Shown: one piece after another, positions 43,304 to 52,635 of the stretch
How positions within the stretch are numbered: the stretch's first letter is position 1
Layout of the letters: each line of letters begins with the position of its first letter
Source: Collimonas rhizosphaerae
Lineage (GTDB): Bacteria; Pseudomonadota; Gammaproteobacteria; Burkholderiales; Burkholderiaceae_D
Direction of reading: 5' to 3'
NCBI RefSeq assembly: GCF_038896935.1
Contig: NZ_JBANDC010000019.1
Span: 54,530 to 118,529 of the forward strand
Length of the DNA stretch: 64,000 nt
The notes under the pieces: generated by a model
Databases searched by the model: none
Seen by the model: the letters and a program-made list of their open reading frames with translations, nothing else
Told to the model about the DNA's origin: nothing
Program-made: the position numbers and the translations under genes

Positions 43304-43426
43304 ATTGCGCATTGCCTGTTTCTATACCATTCGATGTGCATTCCTCGGATGTATTTAAAAAAGGGAGGAATTGCATGTTTTCCAAGCTTGCTTTCCATTG
43401 TTTATTTGACATCCAGGACATCGATT

Positions 43427-43873
43427 ATGTACACAACTATCTTGGTTCCCGTCGACGGCAGTCCGACTTCAGACTGTGCAATAGCAGAAGCTGCAAAACT
43501 TGCCGCCATCTGTTCTGCGCGTGTGCGCTTGCTGCATGTGCTTGATATGGCTGCCTACAGCAACGGCTTCGAACAGGCGGAAATCTACGTCAGCCAGATC
43601 CGGCCACTGGCGCTGGCTGCAGCCGAAGATTGGCTTGCCCGCGGACGAGCCATCCTGGAAGCGGCCAAGGTTCCGGTCGATACGGAGCTGCGGGAAAGCG
43701 TGGGCGGGCGAGTGGCTGCGATCATCGTTGAACGGGCGGCAGCCTGGGGCGCGGACGTCATCGTGATGGGAACGCATGGCAGGCGCGGGCTGGGGCGCTT
43801 GATGATGGGCAGCGATGCCGAGATGGTGGCGCGCACGTCCCCCGTGCCGGTATTGCTTGTCAAGTCGGCATAA
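43427..43873 (+). CDS. Universal stress protein, single domain
   Basis: 148 aa UspA fold: MYTTILVPVDGSPTSD (beta 1) and the ATP loop GTHGRRGLGRLMMGSDAEMVAR, with standard length for UspFG-type proteins. The start at MYTTI excludes a long upstream extension that has no homology and crosses the FNR boxes. Transcribed away from the phasin; near-consensus FNR site upstream. Probably supports survival under low oxygen like its paralogues in this window. Confidence 0.92.
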   Translation: MYTTILVPVDGSPTSDCAIAEAAKLAAICSARVRLLHVLDMAAYSNGFEQAEIYVSQIRPLALAAAEDWLARGRAILEAAKVPVDTELRESVGGRVAAIIVERAAAWGADVIVMGTHGRRGLGRLMMGSDAEMVARTSPVPVLLVKSA

Positions 43874-43906
43874 CATTCTTCCGCTTGTTATCTCCAAGGA
43901 CAAACC

Positions 43907-44008
43907 ATGAAAAAAGAACATTCTCCGGCCTATATATTTAGCACGCACGATGCCGCGGAACAGGCAATCAGGTCGCTGGGCCTGGCCGGCATCGCGGCGA
44001 CGGCCTAG
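43907..44008 (+). pseudogene. 33-residue remnant of a small stress protein
   Basis: Short frame MKKEHSPAYIFSTHDAAEQA followed by IRSLGLAGIAATA, with AAGGA 6-7 bp upstream. The first two thirds match the opening strand-helix of small stress proteins of the DUF1269-like type (pattern: strand, TH-x-A-E-Q-A-I-R-S-L, A-G-I), which normally continue for 100 or more residues. The frame stops 3 bp before the NRAMP gene, so it may persist as a leader peptide. Confidence 0.4.
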
Positions 44009-44011
44009 CGC

Positions 44012-45328
44012 ATGAAATCGTCCGACGCCGATTCTGGCGCTTCCATTCCCGCCAATGGCCTCCGTGTCTTGTGGGAACGCCTGAAAGAACATCCTTTGGC
44101 CCGGGTCGGACCCGGGCTGATCACCGGCGTGGCGGACGACGATCCCAGCGGCATCGCCACCTATTCCCAGGCAGGCGCGCAGTTCGGCCTCAACATGCTG
44201 TGGACGATGCCGCTGGCCTTTCCTTTGATGGCTGCGATTCAGTCCATGTGCGGACGCATCGGCAGGGTGACGGGAAAGGGACTGGCCGCCAATATCAAGA
44301 CGACGTTTTCTCCAGCCGTGCTGCTGGCTGTAGTGTTATTGCTGCTGGTTGCCAACGTTCTCAATATCGCAGCGGACGTCGCGGCCATGGGCGAAGTGGC
44401 AGAGCTGGTCACTGGTTTCAACCGGCATCTGATGACAGCGTTCTTTGTCTTTGGCACCCTGTTGCTGCAGATATTCATCCCGTACCATCGTTATGTATCT
44501 TTCTTGAAATGGCTGACGTTCTCGCTGCTGGCCTACGCTGCTGTCCTGTTTACGGTCCATGTTCCCTGGAGCGAAGTAGCACTGCGCACTGTCTGGCCGA
44601 AATTCGCATGGAATTCCGCCACCGCCGCTGTCATCGTCGGTGTATTCGGCACTACCATCAGCCCCTACCTTTTTTTCTGGCAGGCTTCCGAAGAAGTGGA
44701 GGATATGCAGGTAAAAAAAGGCGCTGTCCCGTTAATCCGTAACGGCCAGGATGCCGGCGGCGAACTCCGCCGCATTCAATGGGACACCTGGAGCGGCATG
44801 TTTTACTCCAACATCACGGCCTATTTCATTATCCTGGCGACAGCTGTCACGCTCAACGCCGCCGGTGTCCAGGACATCGATAGCTCCGCTCAGGCAGCCA
44901 GCGCACTCAAGCCTCTTGCCGGAAATTTCGCCTATATCCTGTTCGCCCTTGGCATTCTTGGCGTCGGCCTGATTGGCGTGCCGGTGCTGGCCGGTTCCGC
45001 CGGCTATGCGTTATCGGAAGCAATGGGCTGGAAATCAGGACTGGAGCGCAAGGCGGCCGACGCACGCGGATTCTATGGCGTCATCGCCGTCAGCGTACTT
45101 GCCGGGCTTGCCGTCCAGTATTCGCCGATCAGTCCGATGAAAGCGCTGTTCTGGAGCGCAGTGATCAACGGCGTCGTCGCCGTGCCTTTGATGATCGTGA
45201 TTATCGTGATGGTTTCAAAGAAGTCGGTGATGGGGAAATTCACCGCAGGCCGGCTGACAACTGCGCTCGGCTGGATAGCAACCGCGGTGATGGGGGCGGC
45301 GGCGATACGGATGTTTATCCCTGGCTAA
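44012..45328 (+). CDS. NRAMP-family divalent metal transporter
   Basis: 438 aa with about eleven spans. The first helix has DDPSGIATYSQAG in place of the classic DPGN of Mn2+/Fe2+ NRAMPs, and helix 6 has VFGTTISPYLFFWQASEE instead of the methionine-bearing motif (MPH). These changes are seen in NRAMP-related transporters that may carry other divalent ions such as Mg2+, so substrate should not be assumed. Located in the low-oxygen island, possibly in the same transcript as the usp gene. Confidence 0.85.
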   Translation: MKSSDADSGASIPANGLRVLWERLKEHPLARVGPGLITGVADDDPSGIATYSQAGAQFGLNMLWTMPLAFPLMAAIQSMCGRIGRVTGKGLAANIKTTFSPAVLLAVVLLLLVANVLNIAADVAAMGEVAELVTGFNRHLMTAFFVFGTLLLQIFIPYHRYVSFLKWLTFSLLAYAAVLFTVHVPWSEVALRTVWPKFAWNSATAAVIVGVFGTTISPYLFFWQASEEVEDMQVKKGAVPLIRNGQDAGGELRRIQWDTWSGMFYSNITAYFIILATAVTLNAAGVQDIDSSAQAASALKPLAGNFAYILFALGILGVGLIGVPVLAGSAGYALSEAMGWKSGLERKAADARGFYGVIAVSVLAGLAVQYSPISPMKALFWSAVINGVVAVPLMIVIIVMVSKKSVMGKFTAGRLTTALGWIATAVMGAAAIRMFIPG

Positions 45329-45519
45329 GGCGGAGACTGTTATTTGACGATGTGCTTGATGCGATTCGTCGTCCCGAAACGGGGAAATAAAAAACAGTTG
45401 TGAGTATTTCGTGGCCGGGGTCCATGCCACTGGCCCACAAATGCGTCATTTTGCGTCATGATGATGAAGAGGCATACCTTCCAAGCCTCCAATACACTGG
45501 CCAAGAGGATGCGAACAGC

Positions 45520-46389
45520 ATGGGCGACTTCAGCGACATCAAAATATCCAGGCGCGGCCTGCTAATCGCAGGTGCATTATCGGTGACGGCGGCGGCCGTG
45601 CTGCCATCGGTGGCCGGAGCCGGCGATGCGGCTCCCGGCGGGGCAAACACGCTGGCCTCTGCCTTCGCGCCCACCGGCAAGCTGCGCGCATCCATCAACC
45701 TGGGCAATCCGATCCTGGCCGGCAAAGATGCATCCGGCGCCCCTCGTGGAGTATCCGTGGATCTGGCGAGAGAATTCGCATCTCGGCTAGGATTGGATCT
45801 TGAGTTGCTGGTTGTCGATACTGCCGGAAAATCGGTAGATGCAGTCGCTGCTGGAAATGCAGACATCGGATTCTTTGCCATCGATCCTAAACGCGGCGCC
45901 CAGATTGCCTTCACGCCGCCGTACGTCCTGATTGAAGGTTTTTACCTGGTTAAGGACGATTCTCCTATCCGCCGCAATGCAGAAGTTGATGCGCCAGGTA
46001 CCCGCGTCGTGGTTGGCGCCGGCAGTGCCTACGACCTGTATCTGACGCGCGAATTGAAGCACGCAGAGATCCTGCGTTCTCCCTCTTCTCCCACAGTCGT
46101 CGATACCTTTATTGAAACGCACGCCGAGGCGGCTGCCGGGGTGAAGCAGCAACTTGAGGCCGACTCCCGGCGTATCAGCGGACTGAGGCTGCTGGACCAG
46201 CGCTTCATGGTCATTCGCCAGGCAATGGGTGTGCCTAAGAGTCGGGGAGCCGAAGCTTCAGCCTACCTTGCGCAATTCGTGGAAGACATGAAAGCTAGCG
46301 GATTTGTCGCCGCAGCATTGGAGCGGCACGGAATAGATGGGGCTACGGTTGCTCCGGCAGGCAACTCTATGCCGGATCCCTTGAAGTGA
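45520..46389 (+). CDS. Periplasmic solute-binding protein, family 3, Tat-type signal
   Basis: 289 aa. N-terminal SRRGLLIAGAL followed by a hydrophobic stretch is a twin-arginine signal. The body matches SBP_bac_3 (amino acid-binding type): RASINLGNPILAG, GVSVDLAREFASRLG, AAGNADIGFFAIDPKRGAQIAFTPPYV. ATG 45520 is chosen (AAGAGGA upstream); the frame to 45400 is a leader artefact. No permease or ATPase genes are adjacent, so it is an orphan receptor or works with a distant transporter. No FNR site seen. The 220 bp after it (46390-46609) hold no gene. Confidence 0.82.
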   Translation: MGDFSDIKISRRGLLIAGALSVTAAAVLPSVAGAGDAAPGGANTLASAFAPTGKLRASINLGNPILAGKDASGAPRGVSVDLAREFASRLGLDLELLVVDTAGKSVDAVAAGNADIGFFAIDPKRGAQIAFTPPYVLIEGFYLVKDDSPIRRNAEVDAPGTRVVVGAGSAYDLYLTRELKHAEILRSPSSPTVVDTFIETHAEAAAGVKQQLEADSRRISGLRLLDQRFMVIRQAMGVPKSRGAEASAYLAQFVEDMKASGFVAAALERHGIDGATVAPAGNSMPDPLK

Positions 46390-46609
46390 TCATGCGCCCG
46401 CAGAACCGTTGCCAATGCGTGCATGCCCTGTTCCGCAAGCCGTAACTAGCGGCGTGCGCCGCCGATCATGCCGGCCATGGTTCTGAACGCTGCATTTCAT
46501 TCTGTTGGTGAGAACTGAATTTGATGATAGCCAGGTTATCAATCAAGGCAGTGAAATGTAGCATATCAATGCGACCAGGTTTCCATCTCGCAGGTGGAAT
46601 GGATTCAAC

Positions 46610-47557
46610 ATGACTTTAATGATTGAGAAGATGATGAAGGCTTTGCGTTTCGGCGAATATGGATCACTGGATGATGTAAAGATGCTGGAGTGCGAGTCCA
46701 CGCAGCCAGGACCGCACGAAGTGCGCGTGCGGATAGGGTTTGCCGGTGCAAATCCTCTCGACCTCAAGTTGCTATCCGGCCGGATGGCCGCCGTCTTCCC
46801 TTTGAATTTCCCTTATACCGTCGGGACCGATATCTCAGGAACCGTCGAGGCGACTGGCGAGCTGGTTCGACGTTTCAAACGCGGAGACAGGGTGTTCGGC
46901 CGCCTTGATGCGCGGGTTGGCGGGGCGTTCGCCGAATACGCTATCGCCCCTGAGCACGGCTTGTGCCCGATCCCGGAGGCTGTTGATTTCAAGGTTGCGG
47001 CGGCGTTGCCTACGGCGGCCGGTACGGCATGGCTTGCGTTGTTCGACATAGGAGGCCTGGGCGCCAAACAAAAAGTCCTGATCCATGCAGCATCCGGCGG
47101 CGTGGGTTCGTTCGCGGTGCAGCTGGCAAAGCTGGCCGGCGCATACGTGATTGCTACTGCGTCGCTGGAGAATCATGCATTGATCAGGAGTTTGGGAGCG
47201 GATGAAGTAATCGACTATAAGAAAGACGATTTTACGCAGCGCGTGGCAGGCGTCGACATAGTGCTGGATCCAATCGGCGGCGCAACGCAGGAACGCTCGT
47301 GGAGTGTCATCAAGCCTGGTGGCGTCCTGGTTTCACTGATCGATCGCGTGATAGGAAATCGCGGCGAGATCCGCGGCGCCTTTGCGCCGCTTGCCAACAA
47401 TGCGGCAACATTGCACGGGATCGCTTTGCTGGCGGCAGGCGGGCAGCTGAAAGCGGTCGTTGATACCGTATATCCCTTTGCGCAGGCACGTAGCGCGCTT
47501 GACCATGTTGCGTCGGGACATTCCGTCGGCAAGGTGCTGGTCCATGTTACGGGATAA
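46610..47557 (+). CDS. Zinc-type/quinone-oxidoreductase-like NADP dehydrogenase
   Basis: 315 aa medium-chain reductase of the QOR branch, lacking the zinc cysteine cluster. Substrate-side motifs FAGANPLDLKLLSG and TVGTDISGTVEATG; nucleotide fold LIHAASGGVGSFAVQLAKLAG; later DEVIDYKKDDF and DIVLDPIGGATQ. It reduces quinones or enones with NADPH (family knowledge). A later Met (46631 or 46634) is also possible as start. It converges with the LysR regulator, 71 bp between stops. Confidence 0.85.
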   Translation: MTLMIEKMMKALRFGEYGSLDDVKMLECESTQPGPHEVRVRIGFAGANPLDLKLLSGRMAAVFPLNFPYTVGTDISGTVEATGELVRRFKRGDRVFGRLDARVGGAFAEYAIAPEHGLCPIPEAVDFKVAAALPTAAGTAWLALFDIGGLGAKQKVLIHAASGGVGSFAVQLAKLAGAYVIATASLENHALIRSLGADEVIDYKKDDFTQRVAGVDIVLDPIGGATQERSWSVIKPGGVLVSLIDRVIGNRGEIRGAFAPLANNAATLHGIALLAAGGQLKAVVDTVYPFAQARSALDHVASGHSVGKVLVHVTG

Positions 47558-47628
47558 ATGCGAAATGCCAGGCAGATGATTGGCATCCGGTTCATATAGG
47601 GAAGCCGGGGCGGGCAGGGTGCGAGATG

Positions 47629-48543
47629 TCAGCTTATCTTCCAGGGCGGATTGGCATTGAATGCGGCGAGAAGGAAGTCAGTCATGGCACGCACCTTTGC
47701 CGGCGGCGCCCGGTCCGACGAGCGGACCAGATGTATGCCGCCGAGATCTGCGCTGACGGCATCGAGCGTGACCAGCTCCAGTTCGCCGCGCCGGATGGCG
47801 TCGGCGACGATGAATTCCGGTTCGTAAAGAACGCCAAGCCCGGCAACGGCGGCCGCGACCAGTGCGTCGCCATTGTTGGTGCGCAAAGTTCCCTTCACGG
47901 CGACGCGCCGCTCTCCTGCCTTGCCGAAATGCCACACGTCCGGGCGCGACAGGTTGGACAGCGTGAAGCTGAGGCAATTGTGGGCTTGCAGCTCAGACCA
48001 GAGCTTCGGACGTCCATGCAGTGCCCAATAGCCGGGAGCTGCGCAAACGACCATGGCGCTGTCCGCCAGTTTCCTGGATACCAGGCGGCTGTCTTTTAAC
48101 GGCCCCACCCGGATCGTCAGGTCCCAGCCTTCTTCGATCAGGTCGACCACGCGATCATTCAATCCGAGATCCACGGCGACTCTTGGATGCTGCTGGTTAA
48201 AGGCCGGCAAGAGCGGCGCTATGTAACGCACGCCGAATGACAGCGGGGTATTGAGCCGGAGCAGCCCCGTAGCTTCCAGGCGCTGCGATGTAATCGCCGC
48301 TTCCACTTCTTCCAGGTCGGGCAGCAATCGGTTGCACACCTCCAGGTACTGCTGTCCGGCTTCGGTCAGCGTCAGCTTGCGTGTGCTGCGGTGGAATAAT
48401 CGCACCCCGAGGCGCTCCTCCAGCGCATCCACGTGTTTGGTGGCCATCGCCGGCGACAGCATCAGTTGACGCGCAGCGGCGGAAAGGCTTCCTGCCCGGG
48501 CGGCGCGAGAAAAAACCTGCATTCCTGTTATGCGGTCGAGCAT
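47629..48543 (-). CDS. LysR-family transcriptional regulator
   Basis: 304 aa with an N-terminal LysR winged helix (AARAGSLSAAARQLMLSPAMATKHVDALEERLGVRLFHRSTR) and a C-terminal effector domain (LRLNTPLSFGVRYIAPLLPAFNQQHP). The extended DNA-binding helix differs slightly from CynR but fits the group of small-molecule-responding LTTRs. It is divergent (118 bp between starts) from the serine hydrolase at 48662, the usual arrangement for a regulator and target. Effector unknown. Confidence 0.88.
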   Translation of the reverse strand: MLDRITGMQVFSRAARAGSLSAAARQLMLSPAMATKHVDALEERLGVRLFHRSTRKLTLTEAGQQYLEVCNRLLPDLEEVEAAITSQRLEATGLLRLNTPLSFGVRYIAPLLPAFNQQHPRVAVDLGLNDRVVDLIEEGWDLTIRVGPLKDSRLVSRKLADSAMVVCAAPGYWALHGRPKLWSELQAHNCLSFTLSNLSRPDVWHFGKAGERRVAVKGTLRTNNGDALVAAAVAGLGVLYEPEFIVADAIRRGELELVTLDAVSADLGGIHLVRSSDRAPPAKVRAMTDFLLAAFNANPPWKIS

Positions 48544-48661
48544 GGTTATTTAACACCCCTGGTATGAACTGAAAATATTATTCACCATATTATCAGTCGC
48601 CAGGTGGGAATGTAACCTGAGGGCTGGTCTGCATTAACCGTTTGGCATACAGGAACAGGAA

Positions 48662-49927
48662 ATGAACTCATCATCCAGGGATGCGCGCCCTTTGAAACTG
48701 TCGCGGCGAGACCTGCTCGCCACGGCCGCTATCGGCGCGCTGGCCGCTGCAGTCACACGCCCCGCATGGAGCGTTGAACGCGCATTGTTCAAGACGGCGT
48801 CTCCGTGGGACCGCGCAAATGCACTGGACGGGGTTATCCAGGACGCAGTCGGCAGCGGCGCGATTGTGGGCGCCACGGTGATTGCCGCGAAAGATGGCAA
48901 GGTCGTCTATCAGCGCGCCGCCGGCTTCGCCGACCGGGAAGGGGAGCGCCTGATGACAATCGACGAAATCTGCCGGCTGGCATCGATGACCAAGCCGATC
49001 GTCTGCGTGACTGCCTTGGCGCTGGCCGACCGCGGCCAGCTCAAGCTTGAAGACCCGGTGACGCGCTGGCTCCCCTGGTTTCGGCCGAAGCTGGCCGACG
49101 GGCGGGAACCGGCCATCACGGTGAAACATCTGCTGACGCATAGCGCGGGCCTGACCTACGGCTTCCTGGAAGCCCCGGATGGTCCTTACCATCGCCTGGG
49201 CGTGTCCGATGGACTGGATGCGTCCGGCCTGACGCTCGAAGAAAATCTTCGGCGGCTCTCGGCAGCGCCCCTGCTCTACGAACCCGGCGCCAGCTGGCAC
49301 TATTCGATTGCCATCGACGTGCTCGGCGCCGTCATTGAGCGCGCGGCCGGCATGACATTGGCGGAAGCCGTGCGCAGCATCGTCACCGGTCCGCTGGGCA
49401 TGTCGAGCGTCAGGTTCGTCGCTCCAGCCGGCAAACTGCTGGCCACGCCATACGGCGATGCGGTTCCGCAGCCGGCTCGGATGACGGACTCCTTTGCGCT
49501 CAAGTTCGGGCAAAGCGAGATTGTCTACGCGCCTGCGCGGGCCTTTGATCCCAAGGCGTTTCCTTCGGGAGGGGTGGGCATGGTGGGCCGCGCCCGCGAT
49601 TACCTGCGCTTCGCTGAGGCAATCCGCACCGGCGGGGCGGGCGTTATTCGCCCGGAAACCGCGACCGCGATGACCACCAACGCCATAGGCAGGCTGACCG
49701 CCGGCGCCGGTTTCGGCTGGGGACTTGGCGTGGCGGTGCTGGAAGACCCGGCTGCGGCGAAGTCGCCCTTGTCCAAAGGCGCCTGGAGCTGGTCTGGGGT
49801 GTACGGCAGCAATTTTTGGGTGGATCCGGTTGAGAAGCTCTCCGTCGTCGTGCTGACGAATACGGCTGTCGCTGGAATGACGGGCAATTTTCCGATGGCG
49901 CTGCGCCGCGCGGTCTATGCCGCTTAG
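48662..49927 (+). CDS. Exported class C beta-lactamase-like serine hydrolase
   Basis: 421 aa. Tat-type signal LSRRDLLATAAIGALAAAV then a mature domain with the Ser-x-x-Lys active site SMTK (in LASMTKPIVC) and a Tyr-Ser motif HYSIAIDVLGAVIERAAG; the third motif appears as WSWSGVYGSNFWVDP. This fits esterase EstB/EstA-type carboxylesterases rather than AmpC, so the substrate is likely an ester or a peptidoglycan/lactone compound. Divergent LysR regulator. Confidence 0.85.
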   Translation: MNSSSRDARPLKLSRRDLLATAAIGALAAAVTRPAWSVERALFKTASPWDRANALDGVIQDAVGSGAIVGATVIAAKDGKVVYQRAAGFADREGERLMTIDEICRLASMTKPIVCVTALALADRGQLKLEDPVTRWLPWFRPKLADGREPAITVKHLLTHSAGLTYGFLEAPDGPYHRLGVSDGLDASGLTLEENLRRLSAAPLLYEPGASWHYSIAIDVLGAVIERAAGMTLAEAVRSIVTGPLGMSSVRFVAPAGKLLATPYGDAVPQPARMTDSFALKFGQSEIVYAPARAFDPKAFPSGGVGMVGRARDYLRFAEAIRTGGAGVIRPETATAMTTNAIGRLTAGAGFGWGLGVAVLEDPAAAKSPLSKGAWSWSGVYGSNFWVDPVEKLSVVVLTNTAVAGMTGNFPMALRRAVYAA

Positions 49928-50006
49928 CTCGCCGCCAGCTAAATTCGCCGGTATCTGGGGTAATTGCAATTTTCCGCTAAGGAAAAACTGAAACAGGGAG
50001 TTGGAA

Positions 50007-51140
50007 ATGAAATTTTTGTTGAGCTTGCTGGCATTGTGCTGCGTGTTTGCGGGAGCGCCCGCGTTCGGCGCCCCTCCGATACGGATTGGCGTGACAACCA
50101 TCCTGAGCGGGCCAAACGCTGATCGCGGGCAAAGCGAACAGTATGGCGTCGAACTGGCGTTAACCGAAATCAACAGGTCCGGCGGAGTGCTTGGCCGCCA
50201 GGTGGAAGCGAGCTACGCCGATAACTCTGCGGATCCTGCAACCGGAATTGCTGCCGCACGGCGCCTTATTGAACAACAGCATGTCTCGGTACTCTTGGGC
50301 GCCTTGGCAACCCCTGTCACAAAAGCAGTGATGCCGATCGCAAACGCGGCACGGATTCCATTTGTGATCGACATCTCCGCCGGGCAGGAATTCGTTGCCG
50401 CCGCCGGGATTGGCGGTTTCGAGTATGTTTTCAAAACCAATCCGTCAGAATTGGACATCGCAACAGCTACGATCCGCTGGCTGAAATCGCAGAACGTGCG
50501 CAGCGTGGCGATTGTCGCGGACGACAATGCCTTCAGCCTGGCAAACGCGCACGCCATGGAATCGGCTGCCGCGGAATCGGGAATTGCCGCCGTCGCCACG
50601 CAAGTAATCAAGAGTGGTGCAACGGACATCGACGATGTCGTTGCAAAGCTTGCGGCGCCTGCCCCGGACCGTATCCTTACAGTGGTGACCAGTTCAAGCG
50701 CCGCATTTCTCCGCGCCTATGAGCAAAGCGGCGGAAAAATTCCCTTGGCCGGACGCATTGATTTTGCGGTTGCCGCAACCACGCTTTCTCCCAAATTCCT
50801 GGCTTCGCCTGAATTTGAGAAAGCGTCGGGAATATCCGTGTTCACGCCGCTGGTCCCGGAGGTGGCAGTCTTTGTTCGCGCTTATCAAGACAAATATGGC
50901 ATTGCGCCAACGCAGCGCGCGTTCTTCGCGTACGAGGCGACAAAACTGATCGCCGACGCAATTGGCCGTGCCGGCTCCGACGCTCCGCAGGCTATCCAGG
51001 CAGCGTTGAAAGCAAGCACGATGCCGTCTCTTTCTGGCGGAACCTTCACCATGGATAAAAATAATCACGCACATACGGCGATGCAAATTGTCGGTATGCG
51101 CGGCGGCAAGTTTGCCGTGCTCCAGGGCGCAGCAAAATAG
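50007..51140 (+). CDS. Type 1 periplasmic binding protein (LivJ-like)
   Basis: 377 aa with a signal peptide (MKFLLSLLALCCVFAGAPAFGAPP). The fold is Peripla_BP_6: IRIGVTTILSGPNADRGQSEQ, ALTEINRSGGVLGR, ATPVTKAVMPIANAARIPFV. Binds amino acids, amides or aromatic compounds for ABC uptake. No permease or ATPase in the neighbourhood. The ATG at 50007 is preferred over TTG 50001; AGGGAG lies upstream. Orphan binding protein. Confidence 0.85.
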   Translation: MKFLLSLLALCCVFAGAPAFGAPPIRIGVTTILSGPNADRGQSEQYGVELALTEINRSGGVLGRQVEASYADNSADPATGIAAARRLIEQQHVSVLLGALATPVTKAVMPIANAARIPFVIDISAGQEFVAAAGIGGFEYVFKTNPSELDIATATIRWLKSQNVRSVAIVADDNAFSLANAHAMESAAAESGIAAVATQVIKSGATDIDDVVAKLAAPAPDRILTVVTSSSAAFLRAYEQSGGKIPLAGRIDFAVAATTLSPKFLASPEFEKASGISVFTPLVPEVAVFVRAYQDKYGIAPTQRAFFAYEATKLIADAIGRAGSDAPQAIQAALKASTMPSLSGGTFTMDKNNHAHTAMQIVGMRGGKFAVLQGAAK

Positions 51141-51544
51141 CGCGCCGTGTTCCTGAAATCAGATACCTGAAACATCAGGGGCTTTCCGCGTGCGGGGGTT
51201 ATGGCGATTGTTGGTGGTTGCTGAATTGTGAAATCAGTTTCGGGTGGTTTATGTCCGATAAATTTACCGGCATGATGTGCCACTGCTTTGCACGACAGAT
51301 TCATCGGAAGTGACGAAGCGGCTTCGGCAGCGCTAAAAACCAGCATCAAGGAATTTCAAGTGAACAACACAAATCAACACGCAGCGATCGTCGCGGTGGC
51401 ATCACGCGGCATCGGCCCGGAATACCTGCTCAGTCCGCGGGTGAATGCTTGAACGCGGATCTGCAAGTCGAGCAGCATCCGCCGCCGCCAATGGCAGCGG
51501 CGGCCAGTCCGAAAATCGCCGCATTGGCATCGCAAGGAGGCAAT
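51141..51544. other. Intergenic stretch without a supported gene
   Basis: 404 bp. A 30-codon frame from GTG 51360 (with AAGGAA before it) to 51452 could encode a short peptide (MNNTNQHAAIVAVASRG ...), but length and lack of any known motif leave it unsupported. Nothing else visible apart from the AGGAGG of the next gene. Confidence 0.5.
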
Positions 51545-51961
51545 ATGAAACCATCCATCACCTATCTGCACCTGCTGGCCAAGACGCCATTCTTCACAGG
51601 CCTTAACCGCAAGCAGCTGCAATGGGTCATCGACCATTCGAAGGAGTGGGAAGCCGCCAAGGGCAACCTGATTGCCCGCAGCGACAGCGATCCCGGCAGT
51701 TTCTGGGTGCTGTTGGACGGCGGCTGGAAAATCGAAGCCGGCAGTCGCACATACCCGGTCGGCCACGCAGATCCAGGCAACTGGTACGGCGCTGACACGG
51801 TGCACACTGCTGCCGTTGCTTCGCGCCTGATGGCTAGCGCCGATAGCTACGTGATGGAGATCCGGCTGGAGGATTTCAACGAGATGATACGCCAGGGTTT
51901 CGATTTCGACCGGCATTTACGGCGCGGGGTGCAATTCTATTCCGAGATTCTGAAGCCTTGA
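51545..51961 (+). CDS. Cyclic-nucleotide-binding-domain-like protein
   Basis: 138 aa, start MKPSITYLHLL set by a strong AAGGAGG. It contains one cNMP-binding beta-roll (ARSDSDPGSFWVLLDGGWKIEAGSRTYPVGHADPGNWYGADTV split: residues about 50-100) without a DNA-binding domain. The phosphate-binding cassette glutamate/arginine pair of true cAMP binders is not obvious, so it may sense another ligand or act through protein contacts. A small membrane protein follows after 18 bp. Confidence 0.7.
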   Translation: MKPSITYLHLLAKTPFFTGLNRKQLQWVIDHSKEWEAAKGNLIARSDSDPGSFWVLLDGGWKIEAGSRTYPVGHADPGNWYGADTVHTAAVASRLMASADSYVMEIRLEDFNEMIRQGFDFDRHLRRGVQFYSEILKP

Positions 51962-51979
51962 ACAAAAAGGAAATATCGC

Positions 51980-52237
51980 ATGCATACCGTTAAGGTGATC
52001 GCATCCGGCCTGCTATTGCTGGCTATCTGCCTCGGCGTAGGGCGCATGCTCGGCGGACCTGGCGCCATCGGTGCTTCGGTCCTGGCGTTCATTGTGTTGT
52101 GGCTGTTCGGAGCGGCGGCGAACCTGTGGTTCGGGGTGGCCCGGGCCGGTTATCCGGTGGCGGACGAACTGCCCATTTTCCTTGCGGTATTTTTGATCCC
52201 GGTGGCAGTGGCTCTCTATCTCAGGTGGAAATATTGA
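51980..52237 (+). CDS. Small three-span membrane protein
   Basis: 85 aa with spans at about residues 3-25, 32-52 and 64-82 (GLLLLAICLGVGRMLG, LAFIVLWLFGAAANLWFG, PIFLAVFLIPVAVALYL). Family of small inner-membrane proteins without assigned function. AAGGAAA precedes the ATG. It follows the cyclic-nucleotide-domain gene by 18 bp, suggesting one transcript. Confidence 0.7.
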   Translation: MHTVKVIASGLLLLAICLGVGRMLGGPGAIGASVLAFIVLWLFGAAANLWFGVARAGYPVADELPIFLAVFLIPVAVALYLRWKY

Positions 52238-52323
52238 ACCAACTGCCCTGAACTGCCCCCCATAACAAATTTGCGTCTGAAACGGATCCGCCTTGGATCA
52301 GAAACGTACCGGCGGCGACCCAG

Positions 52324-52635
52324 TCAATGCTTGACGACATCGATGTACTGCCATTTAGCGTGCAGGATCGGGTGTTTCTTTAAATCCTTGACCCATGGCC
52401 GCGCCAGCCAGCTGCGGATGCGAGTGGTTTTCAGCACCAGGGCCGAGTCTGCTTCGATCTGGCGATTCATCTGCAGGTAGATCTGATTGCGCTCAGGACC
52501 TGGCGGCAAGGCGACGGCTTTGTCGTACAGCGCGTCGCAGGCCGGCGAGTCATGGTAGCCGAGATTGCTCTGGCTTTGCCCTATCAATATCTTTGTAAAT
52601 CCAGGCCGATCCGATAACTGACGACACATTTTCAT
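52324..52635 (-). pseudogene. C-terminal fragment of a peptide-binding protein (SBP family 5)
   Basis: 103 codons whose product ends LARPWVKDLKKHPILHAKWQYI, with DSPACDALYDKAVALPPGPERNQ before it; both blocks are the conserved C-terminal region of oligopeptide ABC binding proteins (500-600 aa). The preceding 400-plus residues, signal peptide and start are absent, and no other part lies within 2 kb. A decayed gene. Confidence 0.75.

Noticed and set aside
48671..50173. 500-codon minus-strand frame
   Set aside because: Spans two well supported plus-strand genes (serine hydrolase and binding protein start) and has shadow composition.
51374..51916. 180-codon minus-strand frame
   Set aside because: Antisense to the cyclic-nucleotide-domain gene, which has a strong ribosome site and a recognisable fold.
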